Positions 55,368-64,000 of a stretch of 64,000 bases of DNA are shown here, piece by piece (positions within the stretch are counted from its first letter, which is position 1; every line of letters starts with the position of its first letter). The notes beneath the pieces were generated by a model, which did not search any database, was not told where the DNA came from, and saw nothing but the letters and a program-made list of their open reading frames with translations. Made by a program: the position numbers and the translations under genes. The DNA is from Maricaulis sp036231565. Lineage in GTDB: Bacteria > Pseudomonadota > Alphaproteobacteria > Caulobacterales > Maricaulaceae. Location of the stretch: contig JAZAHA010000055.1 of the NCBI GenBank assembly GCA_036231565.1, forward strand, positions 62,001 to 126,000. The letters are read 5' to 3'.

Positions 55368-56407
55368 GCGGCGATCCGGATACCGGGTCCGACGTCCAGC
55401 CGGGCTGTCTACCGCCGCGCGAGCGTTATGACCTGTTCGGCCACGTGGCTGCCGAACAGGCTTTCGCAAAAGCATGGCAAAGCGGGCGCCTGCATCACGC
55501 CTGGATGATCACCGGGCCGCGCGGGGTCGGCAAAGCCAGCTTCGCCTGGCGGGCCGCACGCCGGGTTCTCGGCGCCGCACCGATGGCAGAGGGTGGCCCG
55601 CTCGGTTCCAGCCCGCAGGACCCTGTCTGCAAGCTGCTGGAAGCCCAGGCCAATCCGGACCTGTTGTTGCTGCGGCGGCCCTGGGACGACAAGCGCAAGC
55701 GCTGGCGCGCCGAGATCACCGTCGAAGAAGCGCGTCGGGCGCCACATTTCTTCGAGATGAGTTCCGGTGCCAAGGGCGGCTGGCGGGTCTGTATCGTCGA
55801 CAGCGCTGACGAGATGAATACCAATGCGGCCAATGCTTTGCTGAAAACTCTTGAGGAACCTCCGCAACGCGGTGTCCTGTTTCTCGTGACTCATACGCCA
55901 GGCCGTTTGCCAGCCACCATCCGCTCACGCTGCCGCCGGCTCGACCTCCGGGCTCCGGCTGTGGAGGAGACGGCTGACTGGCTTGCCGGGATCAGCGATG
56001 CAACCGCCGGCGATGCCCTCGCTGCGTCCAGGTTGGCTGCGGGCGCGCCGGGACGGGCGCTGTCCCTGCATGTTTCGGGCGGCGTCGGCCTGGCCCGCGA
56101 TGTCGAGGCCATCGTGGAGAAAGGGCGCGGGGCCGGCGAACCGGAAATGCGCCGTCTGGCGGACCGGGTTTCAACCAAGGCCGGCGAGGATCTGCGCGGA
56201 CTGTTCTACGAGGCGCTGGCCGGTGCCCTGCGCAATCAGGCGCGCCGGCGGGCTGCCAATGGCGAAGACGTGACAGCCTGGCTTGCTGCCTGGCGGGAGC
56301 TTGGTTCGCTTGTCCGGGATGCCGAGGCGCTTTATCTCGACCCGAAGCAGAGCGCGCTAGCGGCCCTTTCGATTGCCCGGGACGCCGCGCGCAAGGAAGT
56401 CGCCTGA
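55364..56407 (+). CDS. holB: DNA polymerase III delta-prime subunit
   Basis: A 347-residue clamp-loader subunit. It has a P-loop-like GPRGVGKASFAWRAAR, the NAANALLKTLEEPPQRGVLF motif diagnostic of HolB/DnaX, and SRCRRLDLRAP. It sits in the conserved tmk-holB operon. The ATG at 55364 overlaps the tmk stop. Confidence 0.94.
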   Translation: MSGDPDTGSDVQPGCLPPRERYDLFGHVAAEQAFAKAWQSGRLHHAWMITGPRGVGKASFAWRAARRVLGAAPMAEGGPLGSSPQDPVCKLLEAQANPDLLLLRRPWDDKRKRWRAEITVEEARRAPHFFEMSSGAKGGWRVCIVDSADEMNTNAANALLKTLEEPPQRGVLFLVTHTPGRLPATIRSRCRRLDLRAPAVEETADWLAGISDATAGDALAASRLAAGAPGRALSLHVSGGVGLARDVEAIVEKGRGAGEPEMRRLADRVSTKAGEDLRGLFYEALAGALRNQARRRAANGEDVTAWLAAWRELGSLVRDAEALYLDPKQSALAALSIARDAARKEVA

Positions 56408-56415
56408 GACCCATC

Positions 56416-57198
56416 ATGTTCATCGACACACACGTCAATCTTCACGGCGAACAGTTTGCCGACGATCTCGACGCCGTCATCGAACAGGCCCGTGCGGCCG
56501 GCGTGGAGCGCATGATCGCGATCTGCTGCCGTTTGAGCGATTTCGAGGCCGTCTCCGCCATCGCCGAGGCCCATGACGACATCTACTGCACGATCGGCGC
56601 CCATCCGCACCACGCCAAGGACCGGCCGGACATCACCGCCGGCGAGCTGGCCGAGATCGCCCGCCATCCCAAGGTCGTCGGCATTGGCGAGACCGGGCTG
56701 GATTTTCACTATGGCTATTCCCCGCGCGAGGACCAGTTCGCCAGCCTGAAAGCGCATATCGAGGCGGCGCGCCAGACGGATCTGCCGCTCGTCCTGCACA
56801 CCCGTGAAGCGGATGAGGCGATGGCGGATCTTCTGGAAGAAGAAATGGGGAAGGGGGCCTTCCGGCCCCTGTTGCACTGCTATACCGGGGGCGCCGATCT
56901 GGCCCGGCGGGCCGCCCGTCTGGGTGCCTGGTTCTCCGCGTCCGGGATCGTGACCTTCAAGAAGGCCGAGGATGTGCGGGCCGTGTTTCGCGATGAAGTT
57001 CCGGATGACCGGGTGATCCTGGAGACCGACTGTCCCTATCTCGCGCCCGTGCCGCACCGAGGCAAACGCTGTGAACCGGCCTTCCTGCCCGATGTCGCGG
57101 CGGGGCTGGCTGCCGTGAAGGGCTGGACGGTCGAGGATTGTGCAGCCCGGACCACACAAGCCGCGCTCAATCTGTTCGACCGGATCGAGAAACCGTGA
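56416..57198 (+). CDS. TatD-family metal-dependent DNase
   Basis: A 260-residue TIM-barrel nuclease. The N-terminus reads FIDTHVNLHGEQF: most YcfH-type members have DSHCHL, whereas E. coli TatD has a GVNL variant, so the second histidine of HxH is replaced by Asn (residue 8) here. Other metal sites are kept: GETGLDF, LHTREADE, LHCYTGG and ETDCPYL. It lies 8 nt after holB. Many alphaproteobacteria have metG between holB and tatD; it is absent here. Confidence 0.9.
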   Translation: MFIDTHVNLHGEQFADDLDAVIEQARAAGVERMIAICCRLSDFEAVSAIAEAHDDIYCTIGAHPHHAKDRPDITAGELAEIARHPKVVGIGETGLDFHYGYSPREDQFASLKAHIEAARQTDLPLVLHTREADEAMADLLEEEMGKGAFRPLLHCYTGGADLARRAARLGAWFSASGIVTFKKAEDVRAVFRDEVPDDRVILETDCPYLAPVPHRGKRCEPAFLPDVAAGLAAVKGWTVEDCAARTTQAALNLFDRIEKP

Positions 57199-58055
57199 CG
57201 GGTCTGGTCCGGATAACCCTGCTGGGCACCGGATCCTCGGGTGGTGTGCCGCGTGCGAATGGCGATTGGGGCGACTGCAATCCGAACAACCCGCGCAATC
57301 GCCGCCGCCGGTGTTCCGCCCTGGTGGAGCGGGCCAGGACCCGTGCCGATCTGGATGGCGGGGAGGCGGTGACCCGGGTCGTGATCGATACGTCGCCCGA
57401 CTTCCGGGAGCAGATGCTGTCAGCCCGGGTGACCCGGATCGACGGTGTCGTCCTGACCCATGACCATGCCGACCAGACCCACGGTATCGACGACCTGCGG
57501 GCCTTCGCATACCTGCAACGTCAGCGCATCCCCGTGTGGATGGACTCCCCCACAGCAGCAACATTGGTGTCGCGCTTCGGCTACACATTCGACACACCGC
57601 CGGGCTCCAGCTATCCGGCCATTCTCGATCGCCGCGACATGCCGCATTTCGGCGAGCCGGTGTCGATTGACGGGCCGGGCGGTGAGGTTTCGCTCATTCC
57701 GGTCGACCAGGAGCATGGATCGATCCGCTCTCTGGGATTCCGTGTCGGCGACATCGCCTATTCACCGGACATCAACGCCTTGCCGGAGGCGAGCGTGCCG
57801 CTGCTGGACGGTGTGGGCTGCTGGATTGTCGATGCGCTGCGCCGCGAACCCCATCCGACACATTTCACCGTCGATGATGCGCTTGAAGCGCTGGAGCGGG
57901 TCGGCGCCCGTTTCGGCGTGCTGACCAATATGCACATCACGCTGGATTACGATGTGCTGGTCGACACGCTGCCCGAGCATGTCTGGCCCGGTTATGACGG
58001 GATGCGGCTGATCTGGGATGGTGAGCGCGTGCGCTTCGACGACGCTCCGGAGTAG
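57195..58055 (+). CDS. MBL-fold metal hydrolase (PhnP-like)
   Basis: A 286-residue metallo-beta-lactamase-fold protein. TLLGTGSSGGVPRANGDWGD starts the fold. The metal motif is VVLTHDHADQTHGIDDL, the next ligand is in VDQEHGSIRSLGFRVG, and the end is VLTNMHITLDYDVL. This arrangement matches PhnP-like cyclic phosphodiesterases encoded after tatD in many bacteria. GTG start overlaps the tatD stop by 4 nt (GTGA). Substrate unknown. Confidence 0.92.
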   Translation: MTGLVRITLLGTGSSGGVPRANGDWGDCNPNNPRNRRRRCSALVERARTRADLDGGEAVTRVVIDTSPDFREQMLSARVTRIDGVVLTHDHADQTHGIDDLRAFAYLQRQRIPVWMDSPTAATLVSRFGYTFDTPPGSSYPAILDRRDMPHFGEPVSIDGPGGEVSLIPVDQEHGSIRSLGFRVGDIAYSPDINALPEASVPLLDGVGCWIVDALRREPHPTHFTVDDALEALERVGARFGVLTNMHITLDYDVLVDTLPEHVWPGYDGMRLIWDGERVRFDDAPE

Positions 58056-58061
58056 GGAGCC

Positions 58062-58511
58062 TCAGCCCTCATGGCTGGCAAAAACCGCCAGGTTGTCACC
58101 GGAAAAGGCATAAACATCATAGGGTTCGCTATAGCCCGGGACTTCCATCCCCGGCGATCCGGCCGGCATGCCAGGTACCGCGATACCGGCAATCTGCGGC
58201 CGGGTGTCCAGCATTCGCAGGATATCCTCGGCGGGCACATGTCCCTCGATCGTATAGTCGCCGATCCGGGCCGTGTGACAGGACCACAAGGCCTGCGGCA
58301 CGCCGAACTCGGTCTTGACCGGCACCACATCCGGCATGTTGCGGACCGCAACCCGGAAACCGGCCGCCTCGACATGCTCGATCCATGCACCGCAACAGCC
58401 ACAGGTCGGTGATTTGTAGACCACCATGACGGGGTGATCCCCGGCACGGGCACGGCCGCTCAGGGCCAGGCAGGCAAGACCGGACAGGACGAGGGCACGG
58501 CGATCGATCAT
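58062..58511 (-). CDS. DUF411 metal-binding periplasmic protein
   Basis: A 149-residue exported protein. The signal is LVLSGLACLALSGRARAG. The DUF411 core VVYKSPTCGCCGAWIEHVEA has a CxCC cluster, followed by MPDVVPVKTEFGVPQALWSCHTA and VEGHVPAEDI-like EGHVPAEDILRML. This family is often found near copper-handling genes and may bind a metal; none are nearby here. Convergent with the MBL gene. Confidence 0.9.
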   Translation of the reverse strand: MIDRRALVLSGLACLALSGRARAGDHPVMVVYKSPTCGCCGAWIEHVEAAGFRVAVRNMPDVVPVKTEFGVPQALWSCHTARIGDYTIEGHVPAEDILRMLDTRPQIAGIAVPGMPAGSPGMEVPGYSEPYDVYAFSGDNLAVFASHEG

Positions 58512-58605
58512 GAAGAGGCTCCGGGTTTTTCGCGTTTCATCGCACTGTCTAGCAGACAAGGACTGACAGGACGATGCGGCGATCCGCGCGTCCCAGTTGG
58601 TGGTG

Positions 58606-60468
58606 CTAGTTCGGCGGGCAGACGATCTGGCTTTCACCGTCACGCTCGGCCCGGACACAATCCGGCTCAAGCCCGTCACGGAACGCATCGGAAAAGTTCG
58701 CGGTCACCGTAAGGCCATTGGCAAACCGGGTGCGCTGGACCAGGCGGTCATCGCTGCCCCATTCGAAGCCGGTCATCGCGGCTGGCGCATCCGTACCATG
58801 AACTTCGCGGAAAGCGGTCTCGGCAGCGCGCAGCTGCGGTGCGACCCGGGCCAGCTCGCGCCGGTCGAGATGCCAGAGCGTGGGCGTGCCGTAGAGCAGG
58901 GCCAGGGCAAAGCGGCGCGGGGCGAGGGCGGGGAATTTTGCCTGCCCGAACTCCCAGCGGTCGGTGGAAATCATCGCATCGTGGAAGGCCGCCTCGAACA
59001 GCGGCAGGCGCCGGGCCGGTGAGAACAGGGCCTCGGTTTCCGCATCGGTGAGCTCGGCTGGCTGAAAATAGCGGCGCGGATGGTCTTCGGGCCAATAGCC
59101 GCCGAACCGTTCGCGCTGGCGCAGCAGCGGCCAGATGGCGTCGAGATTGGCACTGTTGCCGCCATGCGAGTAATGCGTCACGCCGTGTGCCCAGCCGCCG
59201 ACATGCTCGGATCCCAGAACAAGATCGTGATCGTCGATCGCGCTTCGCATTCGCTCGAGCCGGTTCTGCCGGTCGCGGACGCGGCCCATGGGATGATCGG
59301 GATGGTGGTCGGCATAGAAACTGCCGAAGGCATCAACATCGAGGAAGACATGGCGTGCGCCGGCCGATGCATGACCGGCATAGCGCGAGGCCACATTCGG
59401 TGCGCCTTCGCGGCGTCGCAGCGCCTCGCTGGAAAGCTCGCAGCCGCGTCCGGCAAAGCCGGTATGACGCGCGCCGTCTTCTCCGGTGATACAGCCAGCC
59501 GGGAAAAGATCGCCCCAGTCCGCCGTGACAGTGTCGGCCTCGCCGGAGGGCTGGGCATTGGCGAAGCTTTCATAGGGGCCGGCCAGCCATCCTGCAGCGT
59601 CCGCAGCCGCCAGATAGGCCGGCCGCAGGGCTTCGTCCCAGCCATCGGCCTCATAGGCCAGCAGGATGCGCTCAATGCCGACGGCTGCCAGATCGTCCAG
59701 AAAGGCCGGACTCCGTCCATCGCCCCAGACATAGGCGTGCGGCGCGCCGAAAAGCCGATCGAGCGGCGCGGTCGCAGGCTGCTTGTCTGCAAAGGTGATC
59801 AGACCGTCCCGCATTTGCAGGCGCTCGCGATAGAGCCGGGCCGCAGCGAGCGGGTCGGCGGGTCCTGCAGACAGGGCCAGTTCCAGCACCGGCGCCTCCG
59901 GCGCGAAAGTGTAGTGCAGACGAACGGCGCCCGCAGCGTCCTCGGGCCAGCAGATTTCCGCCTGCAGCCCGTCCGACAGGGCGTATGCGCCGCTGTGCGC
60001 GGCGGTCAGATAGGCCCAGGCGGGATAGGACAGGGCGCCCGAGCCCGCCCGGCATCCGGCCAGATCGGCATGTCCGGCCGGCAGGATCATGCCCTGGCCA
60101 TCGGGCACGGCCCATTCCGCCGCCGCTGGCGATGCCAGCGGCCAGTCCAGTTCCGACGGTTCATCGGACGTGACCTGCAGAACCAGGTTTTCGTGCTCGA
60201 TCCGGACAAGGAACGCCAAGCCGGTCTCCGGCCATTGCCAGCTCGCGCTCGCACCTGACGCTTCAAGCATGCTGACGACACCGGCGGTCTCGACCGCCGA
60301 CATGAGCGGAACCGGACCGCCGGGCGTGATCCCGGTGACAGTCAGTGTCGCAGTGTCGATCCTGTAGTGCGCGTCACCCTCGGCGAGCTGGACCTCGGTG
60401 CCTGCGATCGACGCGACGCCCTGAAGCCCGGTCAGGGCACCGAGGAGGACAAGAGCGGGAAACGACAT
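58606..60468 (-). CDS. Secreted glycoside-hydrolase-like protein (DUF5696/GH101-like)
   Basis: A 620-residue protein with a signal peptide (MSFPALVLLGALTGLQGVAS). An N-terminal beta-sandwich region (to about 240) precedes a TIM-barrel-like part with GIERILLAYEADGWDEALRP, HVFLDVDAFGSFYADHHPDH (candidate acidic residue Asp) and LVLGSEHVGGWAHGVTHYSH (candidate Glu). The arrangement resembles DUF5696 and GH101-type enzymes that act on O-glycans or alpha-linked sugars, but substrate and family are uncertain. AGAGG ribosome site 7 nt before the ATG at 60466-60468. It faces the recombinase island. Confidence 0.6.
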   Translation of the reverse strand: MSFPALVLLGALTGLQGVASIAGTEVQLAEGDAHYRIDTATLTVTGITPGGPVPLMSAVETAGVVSMLEASGASASWQWPETGLAFLVRIEHENLVLQVTSDEPSELDWPLASPAAAEWAVPDGQGMILPAGHADLAGCRAGSGALSYPAWAYLTAAHSGAYALSDGLQAEICWPEDAAGAVRLHYTFAPEAPVLELALSAGPADPLAAARLYRERLQMRDGLITFADKQPATAPLDRLFGAPHAYVWGDGRSPAFLDDLAAVGIERILLAYEADGWDEALRPAYLAAADAAGWLAGPYESFANAQPSGEADTVTADWGDLFPAGCITGEDGARHTGFAGRGCELSSEALRRREGAPNVASRYAGHASAGARHVFLDVDAFGSFYADHHPDHPMGRVRDRQNRLERMRSAIDDHDLVLGSEHVGGWAHGVTHYSHGGNSANLDAIWPLLRQRERFGGYWPEDHPRRYFQPAELTDAETEALFSPARRLPLFEAAFHDAMISTDRWEFGQAKFPALAPRRFALALLYGTPTLWHLDRRELARVAPQLRAAETAFREVHGTDAPAAMTGFEWGSDDRLVQRTRFANGLTVTANFSDAFRDGLEPDCVRAERDGESQIVCPPN

Positions 60469-60869
60469 GAGGGAACCTCTCGAGACGCGATACACGGAGC
60501 GCTTCGTTACAACTGTAACACCGATTCCCGGCATGTTTTCGTGACATCACAGCCTGATATGGCACCATGCCGATACCGATCCAATATTTCTCATAATATT
60601 TATTATGCGCTACAGAGGAAGTTATTGAACTGGTGCGCGGCCGACCTCCCCAAGATCTACTGAGATAATTTTGCTATTTCTTTTCTGCATCTAACAGCAA
60701 TATGTTTGTGCGCAGTGACAACATGTCAGCAAGTTCGCGCGGTATGTAAGCTGGCGCTCTTTAGAGCTTTAAGTGCGGCGACGAGCTCCTTGCTCCTCTC
60801 AAATACTCGTGGATTGACTTTGGCACGCGTTAGGCCGTCAAGGGCTGGCAACGCTTCTTGAGGTGACAG
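60469..60869. other. AT-rich spacer at the start of the mobile island
   Basis: These 401 bases hold no supported gene. The composition falls from the high GC of the core to AT-rich near 60575-60720 (for example TAATATTTATTATG), so an island edge probably lies between about 60540 and 60600. No attachment-site repeat could be identified because the other end is outside the window. A short minus-strand open frame (60726-61016) overlaps the recombinase start and could be a remnant. Confidence 0.5.
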
Positions 60870-62105
60870 ATGGCCGTGCGGCGACTTCCAAGCAATCTCG
60901 TCCCCAGAGCATGCGCTGGACCCGTTGCGGTTCGATCTGATCCGGAGGCGCCGCGGTATTGGGCGACAGTCTACAGCGCTCAGCACTGGTCGGGGCTTTC
61001 TGCGAAAACGATCCACGAGAAACTTGCAGCCGTTGATTCATTCTATCGGTTTGCGTCTGTCTTTTTTGGATCGGACAAGCTCGATCAGCTGATCGCAAGC
61101 CTTGGAATGAAGGAGCTTGCCATAGTCATCGAGGCATTCTTCGTGGCGGAGAGAAATCGTGCCGTTCAGTCTGGTTCTGACGCCAATCAGCGCTGGAGAA
61201 CCGTGCGCGCCTTCCTGTTCGACACCCTAGGGGATATCGCGGCCAGTCAGCATGAGAAGCATGAGGCTGTTGATCTAAAGGCACAGGTCACACGATGGGA
61301 GCTTAAATACCGCAACCTTTCCCCGAATCCGGCGGTCAAGCGAGTATCCGTTTTGCGAGCCCTGCCAGCGCAGGCGATTGAGGAGGTTTATGAGCTCTTT
61401 GATCCTACCAGCGCCAAGAACCCGTTTCGCTCAGAATGGCTGAGGCGGAGGAATATGTGCCTTCTGCTGTGCCTGCTTCACCAGGGCCTACGCCGCGGCG
61501 AGGCGCTCCTTCTTCCTGTTGATGCCGTCAAAATGGGCACCGATGATCGGACACTTCGCCCGCGTTTTTGGATGAATGTGACGAACTTGTTTGAGGACGA
61601 AGACCCTCGCTTTTGCGACCCCCCTTCCCTCAAAAATGCGCAAAGCGTCCGGCAGATACCTGTATCGAGAGAAGTTGCAAAGCACATAGATGTCTATGTG
61701 AATCACTTCCGAGGTAAGTCGCCCTACCCGCACCTTTTTCTCAACTCCCGCAGGGGACCACTGGGGTCCAGAGGTGTTACAGATATCTTCGTTCGAGCGT
61801 CTCGCTTTCTGTCAGAGAAGGCTCGCAAAACTTTAACGGACAACATGCGCAAACCGACAATAAGCGCGCACGACCTCAGACATACCTGCGCCGTAACTCG
61901 ATTAGCGCATTTCAGAGCAGCTGGCATAGGTGAAGAGGAAGCTATTTCGAAGCTTCGCTCGTTTTTCGGATGGTCGTTCAAATCCGAAATGCCTCGCCTG
62001 TATGCGCGCGCTTACTGGGAACACCACGTGGAAACCGTCTGGAATGATGATTTTGATGCACACATCGCCGCTTTGAGATCAATCGCTCCAAGCAACCTGG
62101 AGTGA
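60870..62105 (+). CDS. Tyrosine recombinase, first of a recombinase module
   Basis: A 411-residue site-specific recombinase. An N-terminal core-binding (SAM-like) region occupies about 30-150. The catalytic part has Arg in HQGLRRGEAL (about 208), the HxLR box as HDLRHT (334-339), Trp in FFGWSF (368) and the nucleophile Tyr 378 in RLYARAY. All catalytic residues are intact. GAGGTGA ribosome site 2 nt before the ATG spacing (strong). Base composition is lower than the core genome. The next gene is also a recombinase. Confidence 0.92.
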   Translation: MAVRRLPSNLVPRACAGPVAVRSDPEAPRYWATVYSAQHWSGLSAKTIHEKLAAVDSFYRFASVFFGSDKLDQLIASLGMKELAIVIEAFFVAERNRAVQSGSDANQRWRTVRAFLFDTLGDIAASQHEKHEAVDLKAQVTRWELKYRNLSPNPAVKRVSVLRALPAQAIEEVYELFDPTSAKNPFRSEWLRRRNMCLLLCLLHQGLRRGEALLLPVDAVKMGTDDRTLRPRFWMNVTNLFEDEDPRFCDPPSLKNAQSVRQIPVSREVAKHIDVYVNHFRGKSPYPHLFLNSRRGPLGSRGVTDIFVRASRFLSEKARKTLTDNMRKPTISAHDLRHTCAVTRLAHFRAAGIGEEEAISKLRSFFGWSFKSEMPRLYARAYWEHHVETVWNDDFDAHIAALRSIAPSNLE

Positions 62106-62115
62106 CGATCAATAA

Positions 62116-63654
62116 ATGGAGCCCCCCAAAAAACCGTCAGATTTTGTCGCCGCCTCCTCTGGCGCCGCAATTGCGCTGGTATCTAAAGGCTTAGGAACCC
62201 TTCCTCCCATCGTTCGATACTTCGACGAGTACGAAGAGAAGGTGCGCTCAATTCGCACCGAAGATAACATTTGGAAAATAGACGTAAACGGAACTATATC
62301 TCTCGTAAATTTTGAAAATATTGATAAATCTGTACGTCACATATTAAAGCATTTTACGTTTGACAGACTCATAAAACACCCTGTTTCGGCCGCAAGGTAT
62401 TCATCATCTTTAATTCGAACAATTTTAATCCAACATAAATTATTGGATCACGCTTGCAATAGCCCGTCTGATTGTCTCCGCTATTTACGTGAACAGTACT
62501 CTTCTGCGGCGGATGTTCTATCGGACGCAAGCTATTTCGCTGCTGGAAAAGCGCTATTGCGATATTTCTGCCAGATAGGCGCTGCTGGATGGGAAGATGC
62601 CCACGCCAATGTACTGAAAACGATACGATCACCAAGCGTTAGATCAAAATATCGAACCGTTCGTGACGCGAGCGCGATTTTGGACTTTGATGAAGAGCGT
62701 AAAATCGTCAGCTTTTTTGATAGCTTGAGTCTGAAAATAGGTTCTGACCGCTATACAGATACCTCCGCGCGTATTCTTCGTGATGCCTGCATCCTAATGT
62801 GTTGTTTTCAGCACGCTATGCGACCAATTCAGATTGCGAACCGAAACGCTTCTCATGTTCGTGTTCATCGAACCCAAGACGGGTCGGCAATCATTCACAT
62901 TACATTTCGGTTCGCAAAGCAGCGTGCGAGACGGAATGGGCAAGAGCAGACACGAAAGGTGAAGCGAGATTGGACCCCGATATTTGTAAAATGGTTGCAA
63001 CAGCGCCAGGCAATCGATCGCAAGGTCTTGTTTGATCGCGAAGACTCCTTATTCGGAATCTCCCCTCACGAAGTGACGTTGGTAGTTGCAGAGCTGACGG
63101 AGCAGATCACCGGTATCCGGCGAACGCCATATGAACTCCGCCACACAGCGGCACAACGAAAGGCGGATGCAGGATGTACCCGGCTAGAGCTGGCCGAATT
63201 CCTCATGCATTCCGACATCGATACTGCCGACGCCTATATTGAGATGAGCCCCACCCAGGCTGAAAAGATCAACGCAGCCCTGGGGCTGTCTCCGCTATTC
63301 CAGGCAATCGACACAGCTCTGAAGTCCAGAAGCGTCAACATCGACGAGCTGAACAAGCTACCCGAGGACCAACAGATTTCCGGCGCGCCGCACGGCCATC
63401 TGATCGCCGGCATCGGTGGCTGTGCCATCGGTCAGTCCTTCTGCCCCAAGACACCCGCATTGGCCTGCTATGATTGCCACAAATTCATGTATTTGAGGGA
63501 AATTGCGGTCCATGAGGCCGCTCGCGATTCAATTCGGAGCATCGTCGCGGAGTTCGTTAGCACGAGCAAGGGCGACAGGGTGACGCCCGCATACGGTCAG
63601 CTTCGCCGTGTCCTTGATACCATCGAGGCAATCATCGCAGACCTCGAAGGCTAG
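62116..63654 (+). CDS. Second tyrosine recombinase, with C-terminal cysteine motif
   Basis: A 512-residue recombinase-like protein. Catalytic Arg in CFQHAMRPIQI (236), then YELRHT at 339-344, where the usual first His of HxLR is Tyr, then His 365 in LMHSDIDT and Tyr 374 in DAYIEM. The C-terminal tail has Cys residues in IGGCAIGQSFCPKTPALACY and DCHKF, a CxxC-type pattern also seen in TnpB-like recombinases of Tn554 type. It starts 11 nt after the first recombinase. AT-rich codons in the N-terminal 250 residues and high-GC codons later suggest a mosaic. Confidence 0.85.
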   Translation: MEPPKKPSDFVAASSGAAIALVSKGLGTLPPIVRYFDEYEEKVRSIRTEDNIWKIDVNGTISLVNFENIDKSVRHILKHFTFDRLIKHPVSAARYSSSLIRTILIQHKLLDHACNSPSDCLRYLREQYSSAADVLSDASYFAAGKALLRYFCQIGAAGWEDAHANVLKTIRSPSVRSKYRTVRDASAILDFDEERKIVSFFDSLSLKIGSDRYTDTSARILRDACILMCCFQHAMRPIQIANRNASHVRVHRTQDGSAIIHITFRFAKQRARRNGQEQTRKVKRDWTPIFVKWLQQRQAIDRKVLFDREDSLFGISPHEVTLVVAELTEQITGIRRTPYELRHTAAQRKADAGCTRLELAEFLMHSDIDTADAYIEMSPTQAEKINAALGLSPLFQAIDTALKSRSVNIDELNKLPEDQQISGAPHGHLIAGIGGCAIGQSFCPKTPALACYDCHKFMYLREIAVHEAARDSIRSIVAEFVSTSKGDRVTPAYGQLRRVLDTIEAIIADLEG

Positions 63655-63665
63655 GACGCAAGTCG

Positions 63666-64000
63666 ATGACCACAGCCCCTCCTCATGAAACTTTTTCGCG
63701 CTTTGTCGAAAGCTACCAGCGTGTAGCAATAAAAAACGGCGTTTCCTGGCAAACCCCGACCGACAAAACCGGCCAGATTAAAAAGGCGTTCCGCTGGGAT
63801 CTTGGCGAACTCACCGGGACGCCTAAGCCGCCGGCGATCATCCTCAGGGATCTCGGTACCGACGGGCGGACGCTGGCCGCCCTCAATCCCGAAGCCGAGG
63901 AAGTGGTCGCAAAGCATCCAGTCTCTGAAGGGTGGGCAGATCTGATCAAGGCTCTGACGGTCAGGTCGCTCTTTGAATTGCGAAACAGCGCGCTACACAC
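63666..64000 (+). CDS. Third gene of the recombinase module (partial)
   Basis: An open frame from ATG 63666 that runs past the window edge. The first 111 residues are soluble and include SRFVESYQRVAIKNGVSWQT and FRWDLGELTGTPKPPAIILR. No family was recognised from this fragment. Position and strand, 11 nt after the second recombinase, suggest a third member of the module, either another recombinase N-terminus or an accessory protein. Completion needs the downstream sequence. Confidence 0.65.
   Translation, partial: MTTAPPHETFSRFVESYQRVAIKNGVSWQTPTDKTGQIKKAFRWDLGELTGTPKPPAIILRDLGTDGRTLAALNPEAEEVVAKHPVSEGWADLIKALTVRSLFELRNSALH

Noticed and set aside
60726..61016. A 96-codon minus-strand frame overlapping the first recombinase
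   Set aside because: The tail (ALDGLTRAKVNPRVFERSKE) looks protein-like and could be a remnant, but it overlaps the recombinase start and has no ribosome site or recognised family.

Overview
The window reads as a chromosomal stretch of a high-GC alphaproteobacterium, most likely of the Caulobacterales/Maricaulales type (dimorphic, prosthecate relatives). This rests on high-GC codon use, the sdhE-mfd pair divergent from recG, a PopA-like c-di-GMP effector, a tmk-holB-tatD-MBL operon, DUF6134, DUF502 and DUF3089 genes, and intergenic palindromes of the kind seen in this group. No species call is possible from sequence reading alone.

Layout. 0-10.5 kb: tRNA-Arg; a sulfur operon on the minus strand (cysK-type cysteine synthase, mercaptopyruvate sulfurtransferase, cystathionine beta-lyase); photolyase divergent from kdsA; a DUF3089 hydrolase that has lost its nucleophile serine; DUF502; recG. 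10.5-20 kb: sdhE, mfd, a membrane-anchored HTH regulator, a frameshifted small membrane gene, a PopA-like protein with degenerate GGDEF and intact I-site, an AMACR-type CoA transferase/racemase, a large pentapeptide-repeat protein and a candidate small RNA. 20-28 kb: WYL regulator, YihY/BrkB, ketoacid CoA transferase scoAB with a hairpin terminator, and an RND permease followed by its adaptor.

28.2-31.2 kb: an IS1595-family element of about 3 kb with clear terminal inverted repeats and four passenger genes around its transposase. It sits inside one of three copies of a composite palindromic intergenic element. 31.5-46.4 kb: DUF4386, an orphan protein, L-serine dehydratase, a TetR/DUF2855 divergent pair, kynureninase and tryptophan dioxygenase, HupE/UreJ, a secreted two-repeat protein, an ACE-like M2 peptidase, YaiI, an M14 carboxypeptidase and MsrPQ.

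46.5-50.5 kb: a tightly overlapping operon of a GNAT-nitrilase fusion, a second GNAT, an RLAN-type ATP-grasp ligase and a GFA protein. Its architecture fits an uncharacterised amide- or peptide-forming pathway and is the strongest candidate here for an undescribed system. 50.5-60.5 kb: two entericidin-type lipoproteins, an AraC regulator, a VOC protein, tRNA-Ser, RlpA, a D-Ala-D-Ala carboxypeptidase, tmk, holB, tatD, an MBL hydrolase, DUF411 and a glycoside-hydrolase-like secreted protein. 60.5 kb to the end: base composition drops and a mobile-island recombination module begins, with two tyrosine recombinases and a third gene cut by the window edge; any cargo lies beyond it.
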